From: a virus
IMG/VR virus record: IMGVR_UViG_3300005336_000043
Coordinates: 1 to 30,380 of that record
Strand: one strand, 5' to 3'
DNA: 30,380 bases
Shown in pieces: positions 22,294-28,027 of this stretch. A model generated the notes under the pieces. The model saw nothing but the letters and a program-made list of their open reading frames with translations, did not search any database and was not told the DNA's origin. The position numbers were made by a program, and so were the translations under genes. Position 1 is the stretch's first letter, and every line of letters begins with the position of its first letter.

Positions 22294-23016
22294 ATGAACC
22301 TCGACACCCTACAGCAATTTCCAAATCAGACTACCGATGGCAATCAGACTGAATGCGTCGCTTTAAGCGTCGCTGACATCGTAGGGAATATTACAGGCCA
22401 ACTCTACGACCCTGACTACGTATACGCCTGTGCGCTTAAAATCATGAACCTCCCGCCGAACACCAACGGCCTCGACCCCTATGCAGGAATGCTAGCAGCG
22501 ATCCTCTACGGCCTCCTCCCGATAAGCCTCGAAGACTTCTCCGCCAAGACCATAGGCGAACTCTATGTCGCCAACTGGCAGAACTATGCCGTAGATGACC
22601 GTACCACCGCCCAGGAGCACGTCATGAAAGGTGTGAAGTCCCTTCACTCATTCGATGACATCACCAAGTACATGACGACCTACAAAGCAGGTGTCTCGCT
22701 TGCGCTTCGCTGGTACGAGAGCTTCAATAGCCCCGATAGTAACGGCCTTCTGAAAGAGCCCGCAGGGAGTTTCACGTATCACAATGTCGCCATCTACGAG
22801 CTAACGCCCTTAGGGTTACGCGTGAAACCTTGGCTAGGCTCTGACTTCGGCGACCACGGCTACGTCTATATGACCCCTAACGTCTTCGAGCAGTGCTTTG
22901 AGGAGGCTTACGCGTACGATCCGGCAACATGGCGGTGGTTTTCACTCGCCACCATGGCCGTCACTAGGCCGTGGATAATTCCCGATTGCCTTCAGCAGAT
23001 GCGGTATACTAAATGA
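22294..23016 (+). CDS. Papain-like (C1-type) cysteine peptidase-like protein
   Basis: Start ATG 22294, 1 nt after the previous stop. The 240-residue sequence has the order of papain-fold peptidases: a nucleophile-like Cys (NQTECVALSVADI, C21) at the start of the first helix, a basic-residue position H163 in SFTYHNVAIYEL, and VKPWLGSDFGDHGYVYMT, which aligns with the C1 signature NSWGxxWGxxGY. The position of the classical Asn is Pro (P179), so the third triad residue differs or lies elsewhere. It sits between a holin-like gene and a lysozyme gene, so peptide cross-link cleavage during lysis is plausible. Fold assignment is moderate; activity is unproven. Confidence 0.5.
   Translation: MNLDTLQQFPNQTTDGNQTECVALSVADIVGNITGQLYDPDYVYACALKIMNLPPNTNGLDPYAGMLAAILYGLLPISLEDFSAKTIGELYVANWQNYAVDDRTTAQEHVMKGVKSLHSFDDITKYMTTYKAGVSLALRWYESFNSPDSNGLLKEPAGSFTYHNVAIYELTPLGLRVKPWLGSDFGDHGYVYMTPNVFEQCFEEAYAYDPATWRWFSLATMAVTRPWIIPDCLQQMRYTK
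23005..23010 (+). promoter_or_regulatory. -10 box TATACT before the lysozyme gene
   Basis: GGTATACT lies at the 3' end of the peptidase-like gene, 13 nt before the ATG at 23024, matching the spacing before the portal gene. It would give the lysozyme its own short-leader transcript. Confidence 0.35.
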
Positions 23017-23023
23017 AAGGCTC

Positions 23024-23476
23024 ATGAATTGGTTCACGGAGCTACTTGAGGAGATATTTAAGAAGCCTGTCTACGCCACCGACCCTATGCCAACTCCACA
23101 ACCAATAGACCCCGACGCACTGTTGTCATGGGATACGAAGGAAAATTGCCGCCACAACGTGCGAGCGCTCTGTGATTTGGAAGGCCTAACCGTAGACCAG
23201 AAGAATGACTTTTCACGCACCATACACTGCGAGAGCGACTACAACCCCGAGTGTGTACACCCCAACATAGTCAATGGCCACGTATCGAGCACCGACTACG
23301 GCATCGCGCAGATAAATGACTACTGGCATATCGGTCCCGGCAAAGACTTCGCGACGATAGCCGATGCCATGAACCCCGAGAATGCTATCCGATGGGCTTG
23401 CAGGCAGTGGAAAGCCGGTAACGGCAAATTATGGGTCTGCAAGCTCAAGAACCTCAACCTCAACTACTCTCCGTAA
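23024..23476 (+). CDS. Lysozyme/SLT-like endolysin
   Basis: 150 residues. After a hydrophobic-then-polar N-terminus (MNWFTELLEEIFKKPVYATD) the catalytic domain shows HCESDYNPECVHPNI with the presumed catalytic glutamate E70, then SSTDYGIAQINDYWHIGPGK and MNPENAIRWACRQWKAGNGK. The E-S-x-x-N-P, S-T-D-Y-G-x-x-Q-I-N and downstream NI-x-A-like steps match the lysozyme/soluble lytic transglycosylase fold, which cleaves the glycan strands of peptidoglycan. It also has paired cysteines (C69, C75). It lies between a peptidase-like gene and a holin, as in a lysis cassette. Confidence 0.8.
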   Translation: MNWFTELLEEIFKKPVYATDPMPTPQPIDPDALLSWDTKENCRHNVRALCDLEGLTVDQKNDFSRTIHCESDYNPECVHPNIVNGHVSSTDYGIAQINDYWHIGPGKDFATIADAMNPENAIRWACRQWKAGNGKLWVCKLKNLNLNYSP

Positions 23477-23506
23477 AGGTCGGCATTATTAATCAATGAA
23501 ATCATC

Positions 23507-23701
23507 ATGCCAATCTCAACAACTTACGCAGCCCAGATAGTCATTGCGCTTTCCCTCATCCTCCCGCGCTTTGGTGTATCTCTCGGCAATGACGAACTCA
23601 ACGCCATGGTCGAAGGCCTAGCCATCTTCGGCAGCATCATCTGGACCCTCTACCAGCGTTACAAGGCTGGCGGCATCACCATGGCAGGTGTCCGCTTGTA
23701 A
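23507..23701 (+). CDS. Holin, two transmembrane segments
   Basis: 64 residues with two hydrophobic helices, YAAQIVIALSLILPRFGV and MVEGLAIFGSIIWTLYQR, joined by a short SLGNDELN loop and ended by a basic tail with KAGGITMAG. This is a common small-holin topology and the sequence style is very like phage holins. It comes immediately after the endolysin. It would oligomerise in the cytoplasmic membrane to let the lysozyme reach the wall. It starts at ATG 23507 without a Shine-Dalgarno. Confidence 0.7.
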   Translation: MPISTTYAAQIVIALSLILPRFGVSLGNDELNAMVEGLAIFGSIIWTLYQRYKAGGITMAGVRL

Positions 23702-23710
23702 CCCTTCGAC

Positions 23711-23760
23711 CTCGGCTCTCGGCGAAGCGCTGGAGAGCCGTAGTCGGCGGGGACTGCCGA
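23711..23760 (+). other. Two adjacent hairpins ahead of a UUG-started gene
   Basis: CGGCTCTC (23713-23720) and GAGAGCCG (23733-23740) form a perfect 8-bp stem; TCGGC (23744-23748) pairs with GCCGA (23756-23760). CTCGGC at 23711-23716 could instead pair with GCCGAG at 23756-23761, so alternative folds exist. The second hairpin ends 7 nt before the TTG start at 23768. No T-tract follows, so termination is unlikely. Confidence 0.5.
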
Positions 23761-23767
23761 GACCCAC

Positions 23768-24550
23768 TTGGCCAAAGCCAAACATAACTCAATAGAGCGC
23801 TGGATAATCCTCAGCGACATGCAAGTCCCGTATGAAGACCCTATCACCATGTTGGCAGTCGAGAAGTATATGCGCGCCCACCAATGGGACGGCTATGTCA
23901 ACATCGGCGACTTCATGGATCTCGACAGTATCTCCCGCTTCAACGAAAACTCTCCCGGCGAGAAAGAGAATAAGCGTCTCGATCAAGACTACCTCGAAGG
24001 CAATACGATCCTCGACCGTCACCAGGCTATTATCCGCAAGCGCAATAGGAAAGCCCGTTTCGTCTATTTAGAGGGCAATCACGAATATCGCATTGAGGAC
24101 TATTTCAAGAAGCATCCTGAGCTGAAAGACGGCCACTACGCTGTGAAGAATGCCCTACGCCTCGAAGAACGAGGCTTTGAATGGATACGCTCATGGAGCA
24201 ACAACGAGCCCTTCTCTCTCGGCAAAGCCAACTTCGTACACGGTAAATATACCAACCAATACCACCCAGCGAAGATGGCAAACAAGTATGGAGACAACAT
24301 CTTCTACGGCCACACGCATGACATGATGTGTCACGCAGTCGCGCATGAGTTTCACCCTGACAAAGTTCACGTCGGCCAGTCCATTGGCTGCCTTTGCAAG
24401 CCTCAGAAGTACATGAAAGGCTCGCTGAATAACTGGCAGCAGGGTTTTATGGTGCTTTTTCTACTCCCTGACGGCAAATTCAATTACTACCTGCCGCGCA
24501 TCTTCAATCATCAATTCATCGGACCCGACGGCGTTTTGTATCGTCCATAA
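23768..24550 (+). CDS. Calcineurin-like metallophosphoesterase
   Basis: All five family motifs are present in order: D17-x-Q19 (SDMQVP, where the usual D-x-H has Gln), G47-D48 (NIGDFMD), G-N-H-E at 103-106 (LEGNHEYR), H158 (FVHGKY) and G-H-T-H at 181-184 (FYGHTHD). These residues hold two metals and hydrolyse phosphoesters. The substrate is unknown; phage members are thought to act on nucleic-acid ends or nucleotides. The start must be the TTG at 23768, since the next ATG (23819) would remove the first metal ligand. Two hairpins precede it. It lies after the holin, at the end of the late region. Confidence 0.85.
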   Translation: MAKAKHNSIERWIILSDMQVPYEDPITMLAVEKYMRAHQWDGYVNIGDFMDLDSISRFNENSPGEKENKRLDQDYLEGNTILDRHQAIIRKRNRKARFVYLEGNHEYRIEDYFKKHPELKDGHYAVKNALRLEERGFEWIRSWSNNEPFSLGKANFVHGKYTNQYHPAKMANKYGDNIFYGHTHDMMCHAVAHEFHPDKVHVGQSIGCLCKPQKYMKGSLNNWQQGFMVLFLLPDGKFNYYLPRIFNHQFIGPDGVLYRP

Positions 24551-24552
24551 CT

Positions 24553-24615
24553 ATGGGACTTCTCTCAAACCCACCAGATTGCGCTGACGACACTACTGCT
24601 GAAGAAGACGATTGA
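24553..24615 (+). CDS. Micro-protein, 20 residues
   Basis: MGLLSNPPDCADDTTAEEDD starts in the TAActATG context immediately after the metallophosphoesterase stop, exactly like neighbouring genes, and is acidic with one Cys. It overlaps the 3' end of the opposite-strand DUF6378-like gene by 23 nt. It may be a real micro-protein or a decaying end of the operon. Confidence 0.35.
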   Translation: MGLLSNPPDCADDTTAEEDD

Positions 24616-24853
24616 CGATAAGCTGCGCGTAGCCTGCAATATCAGAGAAGTTATCTGCGTAGTCTGGGTCGCCTGTAAGGACCCGACTCATCTTTGCAAA
24701 AATCATATCAAAACATTCTTTCTGGTCATCAGCCAGCTTATCCCACCCAGGATATAGCCGGACACAATTCTTCAAAGCTTGCGCAATCTCCGCATTATCC
24801 TTGAACTCTCCGTACCGATTTCCCCGCTCCTTCAGAATGTCCCCTAATTCCAT
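24593..24853 (-). CDS. DUF6378-like phage protein
   Basis: I start at the ATG at 24853, 6 nt after a TATGAT box; the longer reading frame to 25018 would run through a structured RNA element on the other strand. The 86-residue product has the DUF6378 pattern: ILKERGNRYGEFKDNAEIAQ near the N-terminus, a helix with DQKECFDMIFAKMSRVLTGDP, and DNFSDIAGYAQLIVN. The family is common in phages, usually near nucleotide-metabolism or replication genes; its function is unknown. It is the only - strand gene in this stretch and is convergent with the late operon. Confidence 0.75.
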   Translation of the reverse strand: MELGDILKERGNRYGEFKDNAEIAQALKNCVRLYPGWDKLADDQKECFDMIFAKMSRVLTGDPDYADNFSDIAGYAQLIVNRLLQQ

Positions 24854-24859
24854 GCCCAA

Positions 24860-24865
24860 ATCATA
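24860..24865 (-). promoter_or_regulatory. -10 box TATGAT, 6 nt before the DUF6378-like start
   Basis: On the - strand TATGAT is followed by TTGGGC and then ATG, so transcription should begin at the start codon. Upstream TTGTTG and TTGCAG sequences have sub-optimal spacing for a -35. Confidence 0.5.
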
Positions 24866-24906
24866 CACTGTCCACATCTGCAACAAGCAGTAATCCACAG
24901 AAGCGC

Positions 24907-25041
24907 TACAATTCCAGTAGCGGCCACTCCCCACATGCGGGCGACCGGATAGACCCCTCCGGCTTTTCGCGAACTTGTACAACGCGCTCTCTCGCCCGCA
25001 GTTGGGGAATGGTCCCAAAGTTCTCTGACAGGAGGCGGCAC
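24907..25041 (+). promoter_or_regulatory. Promoter and multi-helix RNA leader upstream of an SD-led gene
   Basis: A TACAAT -10 (24907-24912) is followed by a closed multi-branch fold. TCCCC (24928-24932) pairs with GGGGA (25004-25008); GCGGGCGA (24937-24944) pairs perfectly with TCGCCCGC (24992-24999). Inside are hairpins CCGGA/TCCGG (24945-24949 with 24958-24962) and CGCG/CGCG (24968-24971 with 24983-24986). After it comes an AGGAGG Shine-Dalgarno (25030-25035) and ATG at 25042. The layout resembles a riboswitch or protein-binding leader. I do not recognise a known class. Confidence 0.5.
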
Positions 25042-25260
25042 ATGACCTATCTCGAACACCGGGAGAAGTTCACCGTCAAGCTTTGTGAAGGATGCGTGTA
25101 TACCCCTGACGACATCGGGGAGCTATATGACCCGCTTTCCGAGTTCTGGTGCTGCGGCCAGTGCCCAGCTCAGAAGATGTACAAGCCCGAAGGCGTCCAA
25201 TATCCGCGAGAGCGCGATCCGGACAGGCTCAGATGGCTCAGTGCGCAATATCAGACTTAG
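25042..25260 (+). CDS. Small cysteine-rich, probable zinc-binding protein
   Basis: Start chosen at ATG 25042 because of a perfect AGGAGG Shine-Dalgarno 6 nt upstream. This is one of only three clear SD sites in the window. The 72-residue product begins MTYLEHREKF and has CEGC (C15, C18) and CCGQC (C37/C38, C41), a CxxC...CxxC zinc-ribbon-like pattern. The C-terminus is charged (YPRERDPDRLRWLSAQYQ). Function unknown. A terminator follows the gene, so it looks like a single-gene unit under the structured leader. Confidence 0.65.
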   Translation: MTYLEHREKFTVKLCEGCVYTPDDIGELYDPLSEFWCCGQCPAQKMYKPEGVQYPRERDPDRLRWLSAQYQT

Positions 25261-25289
25261 CGCGAGTCCTCCCGAGCGCTGAGAAACTA

Positions 25290-25318
25290 AGCCGCTTCTT
25301 TATGAGGCGGCTCTTTTC
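25290..25318 (+). terminator. Intrinsic terminator
   Basis: AGCCGC (25290-25295) pairs with GCGGCT (25307-25312), followed by cTTTTc. It closes the transcription unit of the cysteine-rich gene. Confidence 0.6.
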
Positions 25319-25329
25319 ATATAAAAAAA

Positions 25330-25345
25330 GCCCAGATGCGCTCTG
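25330..25345 (+). repeat. Direct repeat copy 1 flanking an SD-led gene
   Basis: GCCCAGATGCGCTCTG, preceded by an A-run, matches GCCCAGATACGCTCTG at 25870-25885 except at one position. The A-run lies before both copies. The pair brackets the gene at 25444-25788. A further inverted pair AGATGCG/CGCATCT (25334-25340, 25357-25363) surrounds copy 1. Confidence 0.6.
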
Positions 25346-25443
25346 CCGCGCAACGTCGCATCTTGCGATAACAATCACACCGACTCATTTCGGCCACTTT
25401 CGACTGATTCGATTCCTCCATAAATTGATATAGGAGGGAAGCG

Positions 25444-25788
25444 ATGGATAGACGAGAGTTCATGATACACGCATCTATGGCACCACTCGCACCGATGGTC
25501 GATACTAAAGCGTCGGAAGCATTTTGGATTAGACACGCAATTGAAGTGTTTCAGTCAACTGCGGCCATGTGTCAGACCGTCTTTTACAGTCCCGAGAGAA
25601 TGACACAGGAGCAGATTGTGAAAGCTGTCTACCTCTGCGAAGCAGCCGAAAGACTATCGAGATCGATGAACTATGCCATTTTTGCAAGTATTAGTGATAA
25701 AGACGCGCAAAATGCTATCAGAAAAGCATTGTCCCAATACGAAAGATCGCTTTATAGCGAATTACATGCCTTGAAAAACAAGTCGTGA
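25444..25788 (+). CDS. Hypothetical protein with a Tat-like N-terminus, SD-led
   Basis: The start is set by AGGAGG 6 nt upstream. The 114-residue protein begins MDRREFMIHASMAPLAPMVD, which looks like a short twin-arginine (Tat-type) signal (RR-E-F) but with a weak hydrophobic core. The remainder is helical with two or three cysteines (MCQTVFYSP, VYLCEAAERLSRSMNY). No family recognised. It lies between two near-identical direct repeats, which hints at a mobile or recently inserted cassette. Its codon and base usage look more A/T-rich than the late genes. Confidence 0.6.
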   Translation: MDRREFMIHASMAPLAPMVDTKASEAFWIRHAIEVFQSTAAMCQTVFYSPERMTQEQIVKAVYLCEAAERLSRSMNYAIFASISDKDAQNAIRKALSQYERSLYSELHALKNKS

Positions 25789-25869
25789 CACACTTCCTTT
25801 TGCGCTGCTTTACATCCTTGAATAAACAGCTCTCGTGGCGATACGTCTCAGTTTTAGTTTTTAAAAAGT

Positions 25870-25885
25870 GCCCAGATACGCTCTG
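25870..25885 (+). repeat. Direct repeat copy 2
   Basis: GCCCAGATACGCTCTG, with a preceding aaaaag, is the partner of copy 1 at 25330-25345. Here GCCC and a downstream GGGC can also form a small hairpin with CAGA/TCTG. Confidence 0.6.
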
Positions 25886-25897
25886 AGCGGGCGGCAA

Positions 25898-26104
25898 TCA
25901 CTTCCATAGCGGGATTGAGATAAATTCTCGACGCTCCTCACCACTTTCGTCCACAATCCACAATGCTAGCCAGCAGCGACCGCCGCAACTAGATACACAT
26001 TGATCTGGATGATTTTGGACGAACTCAAGGCTAATACGCCCAACTGTGAAGATATGGAGTGTTGCATGGTAATCGTCACACTCTACCCGTTCATACAGAG
26101 CCAC
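25898..26104 (-). CDS. Small hypothetical protein, 68 residues, GTG start with SD
   Basis: The GTG at 26104 has GGAGG 7 nt upstream, a real Shine-Dalgarno. The product is MALYERVECDDYHATLHIFT with two more Cys-containing segments (DQCVSSCGGRCWLALWIVDE) and a basic/acidic C-terminus. The Cys pattern might bind a metal. It lies at the 3' end of the reverse operon, next to direct repeat copy 2. Function unknown. Confidence 0.55.
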   Translation of the reverse strand: MALYERVECDDYHATLHIFTVGRISLEFVQNHPDQCVSSCGGRCWLALWIVDESGEERREFISIPLWK

Positions 26105-26124
26105 TATTTTTCCTCCATCTCTCT

Positions 26125-26153
26125 AGCGTCAGCCGATTTATTCAGCGGACGCT
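26125..26153 (-). terminator. Intergenic hairpin after the 26170-26382 gene
   Basis: AGCGTC (26125-26130) pairs with GACGCT (26148-26153), with CCG/CGG supporting pairs inside. On the - strand it lies 16 nt after the stop of the 26170 gene. There is no long U-tract, so it may be a weak terminator or an mRNA-stabilising stem. Confidence 0.35.
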
Positions 26154-26169
26154 TGGAGGGATGGAGCAA

Positions 26170-26382
26170 TTACTCCAGAAACTCTTCATCAATCTGTGCT
26201 GGTATCACGCACCATTCTATCCAAGCACCGTTCTTAATCCACTTGCGCTCTATTACCCAACCGCACTCTATATCAGGCGTAATGCGTAGCATAGCGAAGA
26301 TGGTAGGGCCGAACATCTTATCGATAACTACCCTTTGCGTCCCAATCTCGATTGTTCTTGTCTCACGTTCTTCGTTTTCCAT
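26170..26382 (-). CDS. Small hypothetical protein, 70 residues
   Basis: I use the ATG at 26382 (MENEERETRTIEIGTQRVVI), just after a junction element GTCGCA...TGCGACA. The protein looks beta-rich in the middle (VIDKMFGPTIFAMLRITP) and ends with WIKNGAWIEWCVIPAQID, typical of a small folded phage protein. No family named. It is the penultimate gene of the reverse operon. Confidence 0.55.
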   Translation of the reverse strand: MENEERETRTIEIGTQRVVIDKMFGPTIFAMLRITPDIECGWVIERKWIKNGAWIEWCVIPAQIDEEFLE

Positions 26383-26392
26383 AATGTTTGTA

Positions 26393-26418
26393 TGTCGCAG
26401 AGTACTTACTTTTGCGAC
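26393..26418 (-). repeat. Junction element copy (GTCGCA...TGCGACA)
   Basis: On the - strand, GTCGCA (26418-26413) and TGCGAC (26399-26394) form a perfect 6-bp inverted repeat with 13 nt between. It starts inside the last codons of the upstream gene and ends 11 nt before the next ATG. Related copies lie at 27311-27335, 27885-27910 and 28028-28054. Confidence 0.55.
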
Positions 26419-26744
26419 GTTTCGCCGTCTAACACCTGCTGCCAAAATTCTTCCGTATTGCCACCCAACAGAACAACCTCCAGAAAACTATGCGGTGTAA
26501 GTAACCAATGTCGTTCCCCAGACTTCTTGCCTCTGTCTCGGGCGTATTCATCCATTGCATCAAAGACATCTAACGGCCACCCCAGCGCTCTTCCAAGAGC
26601 CTGCCAGAAAACAGGGTCGAAACCGATGCGCTGCCATTGAACGTCTTCTTCATTGCCATTCTCTACTGCATACAAAGCAAACTCAGCTATCTCCGGCTCC
26701 CAACCATTTTTCAAGGCCAACACAACTGCTTTTTTCGGTATCAT
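26406..26744 (-). CDS. Conserved-looking phage protein, 112 residues
   Basis: The protein contains FDPVFWQALGRALGWPLDVF, followed by a helical C-terminal part with HSFLEVVLLGGNTEEFWQQV. I recognise this FWQALGKALGW-type pattern from phage hypothetical proteins, but cannot give a name or function. It starts in the TACGACGTATG context shared with the neighbouring 27106 gene. The stop region overlaps the junction element. Confidence 0.6.
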   Translation of the reverse strand: MIPKKAVVLALKNGWEPEIAEFALYAVENGNEEDVQWQRIGFDPVFWQALGRALGWPLDVFDAMDEYARDRGKKSGERHWLLTPHSFLEVVLLGGNTEEFWQQVLDGETSQK

Positions 26745-26761
26745 ACGTCGTAAATCGTCAG

Positions 26762-27106
26762 CTAGTAATTGCCCCGCCCTTTGTACAAGCGGATGACATC
26801 GTTCTTTGCCTCTATAATCTCACGTAGAAGCCGAATGTGCTCCTCACACTGCAGTTCTTCGATGCTCTTTTCCATTGGAAATTCTACAGAATCCCATCGA
26901 TCCAAGTTCTTTTTATTTGCTGCCTTACTTGCGTTTTTTGGTATCTCCCCGAGACTTACCCCGAGCTCATAACGCTCTTGCGCACGCTCCTCCAGCAGTC
27001 TTACGGCTGCGTAGAACTCCTGATCCGGAGGGCTCTTGCCGTCAACCATCACCTCCTCAAGGCCGTGGATGCATTCTTCAATAATGTCCTTGTATTCTTT
27101 GTTCAT
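26762..27106 (-). CDS. Hypothetical helical protein, 114 residues
   Basis: The start is ATG 27106 (MNKEYKDIIEECIHGLEEVM), preferred over a longer upstream frame because of the TACGACGTATG context it shares with the gene below. The sequence is helical and charged, with DQEFYAAVRLLEERAQERYE and a C-terminal coiled coil (EELQCEEHIRLLREIIEAKN). No domain known. It belongs to the reverse operon of small genes. Confidence 0.55.
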   Translation of the reverse strand: MNKEYKDIIEECIHGLEEVMVDGKSPPDQEFYAAVRLLEERAQERYELGVSLGEIPKNASKAANKKNLDRWDSVEFPMEKSIEELQCEEHIRLLREIIEAKNDVIRLYKGRGNY

Positions 27107-27138
27107 ACGTCGTACAACGGTCGCTTTCGCGGCATGAC

Positions 27139-27303
27139 TTATAAATTCTCGTCTTTCCAAGCTTCCCACCTGGACTGGTAATACCAGAGGATGGCGCGCC
27201 ACCCTCTGATGCGATGCCGCACGTATTCCACTAAACCCACTTCTTCTTCATAGGCATGCCAGTTACCTGGCCACCCTACTTGCTTGTAACCGCGTATCTT
27301 CAT
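27139..27303 (-). CDS. Small Trp/Arg-rich protein, 54 residues
   Basis: MKIRGYKQVGWPGNWHAYEE and a second half with RIRGWRAILWYYQSRWEAWK. It is unusually rich in tryptophan and arginine and may bind nucleic acid or membrane. It starts 7 nt after a junction element (27311-27335) with the AACTATG context, and ends 32 nt before the next start. Function unknown. Confidence 0.55.
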   Translation of the reverse strand: MKIRGYKQVGWPGNWHAYEEEVGLVEYVRHRIRGWRAILWYYQSRWEAWKDENL

Positions 27304-27310
27304 AGTTGTT

Positions 27311-27335
27311 TGTCAGAAAATGCTAGTTTTGCGAC
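27311..27335 (-). repeat. Junction element copy (GTCGCAAAA...TGACA)
   Basis: On the - strand GTCGCAAAA is followed after 10 nt by CTGACA, then AAACAACTATG. It begins 0 nt after the TAG stop of the upstream gene. It is one of four related intercistronic elements. Confidence 0.55.
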
Positions 27336-27512
27336 CTACGCGATGCCGTGAAATATCTCCATCGGAGTTTCAAGCATCTCATTTTCGACCACGATGCGGA
27401 GGACACCGCCTTCAACCTCGACGTCGGCTTTCACCTCCCTGCTGTGCGTAATGAAGTCGTCGAACGTCGGTTCAATAGCGTCGTCTATCATCCTTTCAAT
27501 AATGATTTTCAT
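27336..27512 (-). CDS. Small beta-rich hypothetical protein, 58 residues
   Basis: The ATG overlaps the stop of the FtsK-gamma gene (ATGA), so it is translated with it. The protein begins MKIIIERMIDDAIEPTFDDF and continues with alternating hydrophobic strands (VKADVEVEGGVLRIVVENEM). It is acidic. No family. Being coupled to the FtsK-gamma-like gene, it might act with it. Confidence 0.55.
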   Translation of the reverse strand: MKIIIERMIDDAIEPTFDDFITHSREVKADVEVEGGVLRIVVENEMLETPMEIFHGIA

Positions 27513-27883
27513 AACACCTTTCTTGCTTTGCCCTTCTCAGGGCCACTAATTACACCCGCTTCTTCCAGTTGGTCTAGGAGAGCGGAGGCGCGGGCGTAGG
27601 GCATATGCATGTTCGGTAACTCTATCAGCTTGCGCGGCGTGATGCTGTCGCCAATCTCGTATTCCTTCCGTATCGCGGCCACGGCTTTGTCGAAGAGTGG
27701 GTCGCGCTGTGGCCTGTCAACCGGCAATGCTTGGGCCTGAGTTTGAGGCACAGTAATCTCTACGTCTTCGCCCCAGATGAGCTTTGCATTGACTAGGTTC
27801 TCAGGCGAGTAATGCAATCCAAGCAGAATGACCTTTCCGGCTTCCGTATCTGCTACCTCGATTGAGTGAAATCTCATTTTCAT
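27509..27883 (-). CDS. Stand-alone FtsK gamma-like winged-helix protein
   Basis: ATG 27883 is chosen (a TTG at 27892 is in frame). The C-terminal 64 residues (61-124) fit the FtsK/SpoIIIE gamma domain: DPLFDKAVAAIRKEYEIG, then PYARASALLDQLEEAGVISG and GKARKVL. This winged helix reads KOPS-type sequences and activates XerD in cells. Here it is not attached to a translocase; the N-terminal 60 residues form a beta-rich unit (VILLGLHYSPENLVNAKLIW). It may be a phage transcription regulator, a DNA-end or replication factor, or help Xer-mediated resolution. It has a junction element upstream and is overlapped by the next gene (ATGA). Confidence 0.8.
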   Translation of the reverse strand: MKMRFHSIEVADTEAGKVILLGLHYSPENLVNAKLIWGEDVEITVPQTQAQALPVDRPQRDPLFDKAVAAIRKEYEIGDSITPRKLIELPNMHMPYARASALLDQLEEAGVISGPEKGKARKVL

Positions 27884-27884
27884 A

Positions 27885-27910
27885 TGTCTCAAAACACAGA
27901 TTGTGCGTCA
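27885..27910 (-). repeat. Junction element copy (TGACGCACAA...TGAGACA)
   Basis: On the - strand TGACGCACAA includes the TGA stop of the zinc-finger gene and is followed after 9 nt by TGAGACA, 1 nt before the ATG at 27883. The 10-mer TGACGCACAA is identical to that at 28054-28045. Confidence 0.55.
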
Positions 27911-28003
27911 CTTCGAATGAAGGCGTCTAATGTGGTTCTTCAAGTTCGCAATCTTCTTCCCGCAATGCGGGCATCCATTTCTTTGTTTTATCTTCTTTAC
28001 CAT
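27908..28003 (-). CDS. 31-residue C2H2 zinc-finger micro-protein
   Basis: MVKKIKQRNGCPHCGKKIAN continues with LKNHIRRLHSK. Cys11 and Cys14 (CPHC) with His24 and His29 (HIRRLH) give C-x2-C-x9-H-x4-H, a single C2H2 finger that fills the whole protein, flanked by lysines and arginines. This suits a small DNA-binding regulator. It is preceded by a junction element (28028-28054) and its TGA is part of the next one. It is too short for most gene callers, but the metal-ligand pattern makes it convincing. Confidence 0.75.
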   Translation of the reverse strand: MVKKIKQRNGCPHCGKKIANLKNHIRRLHSK

Positions 28004-28027
28004 AATGATTTTGTTAGTCTGTCAATC

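Noticed and set aside
24854-25018. Longer N-terminus for the DUF6378-like protein on the - strand
   Set aside because: The extra 55 residues do not resemble the family, run through a perfect multi-helix element, and would start upstream of the well-placed -10/ATG pair at 24865-24853.
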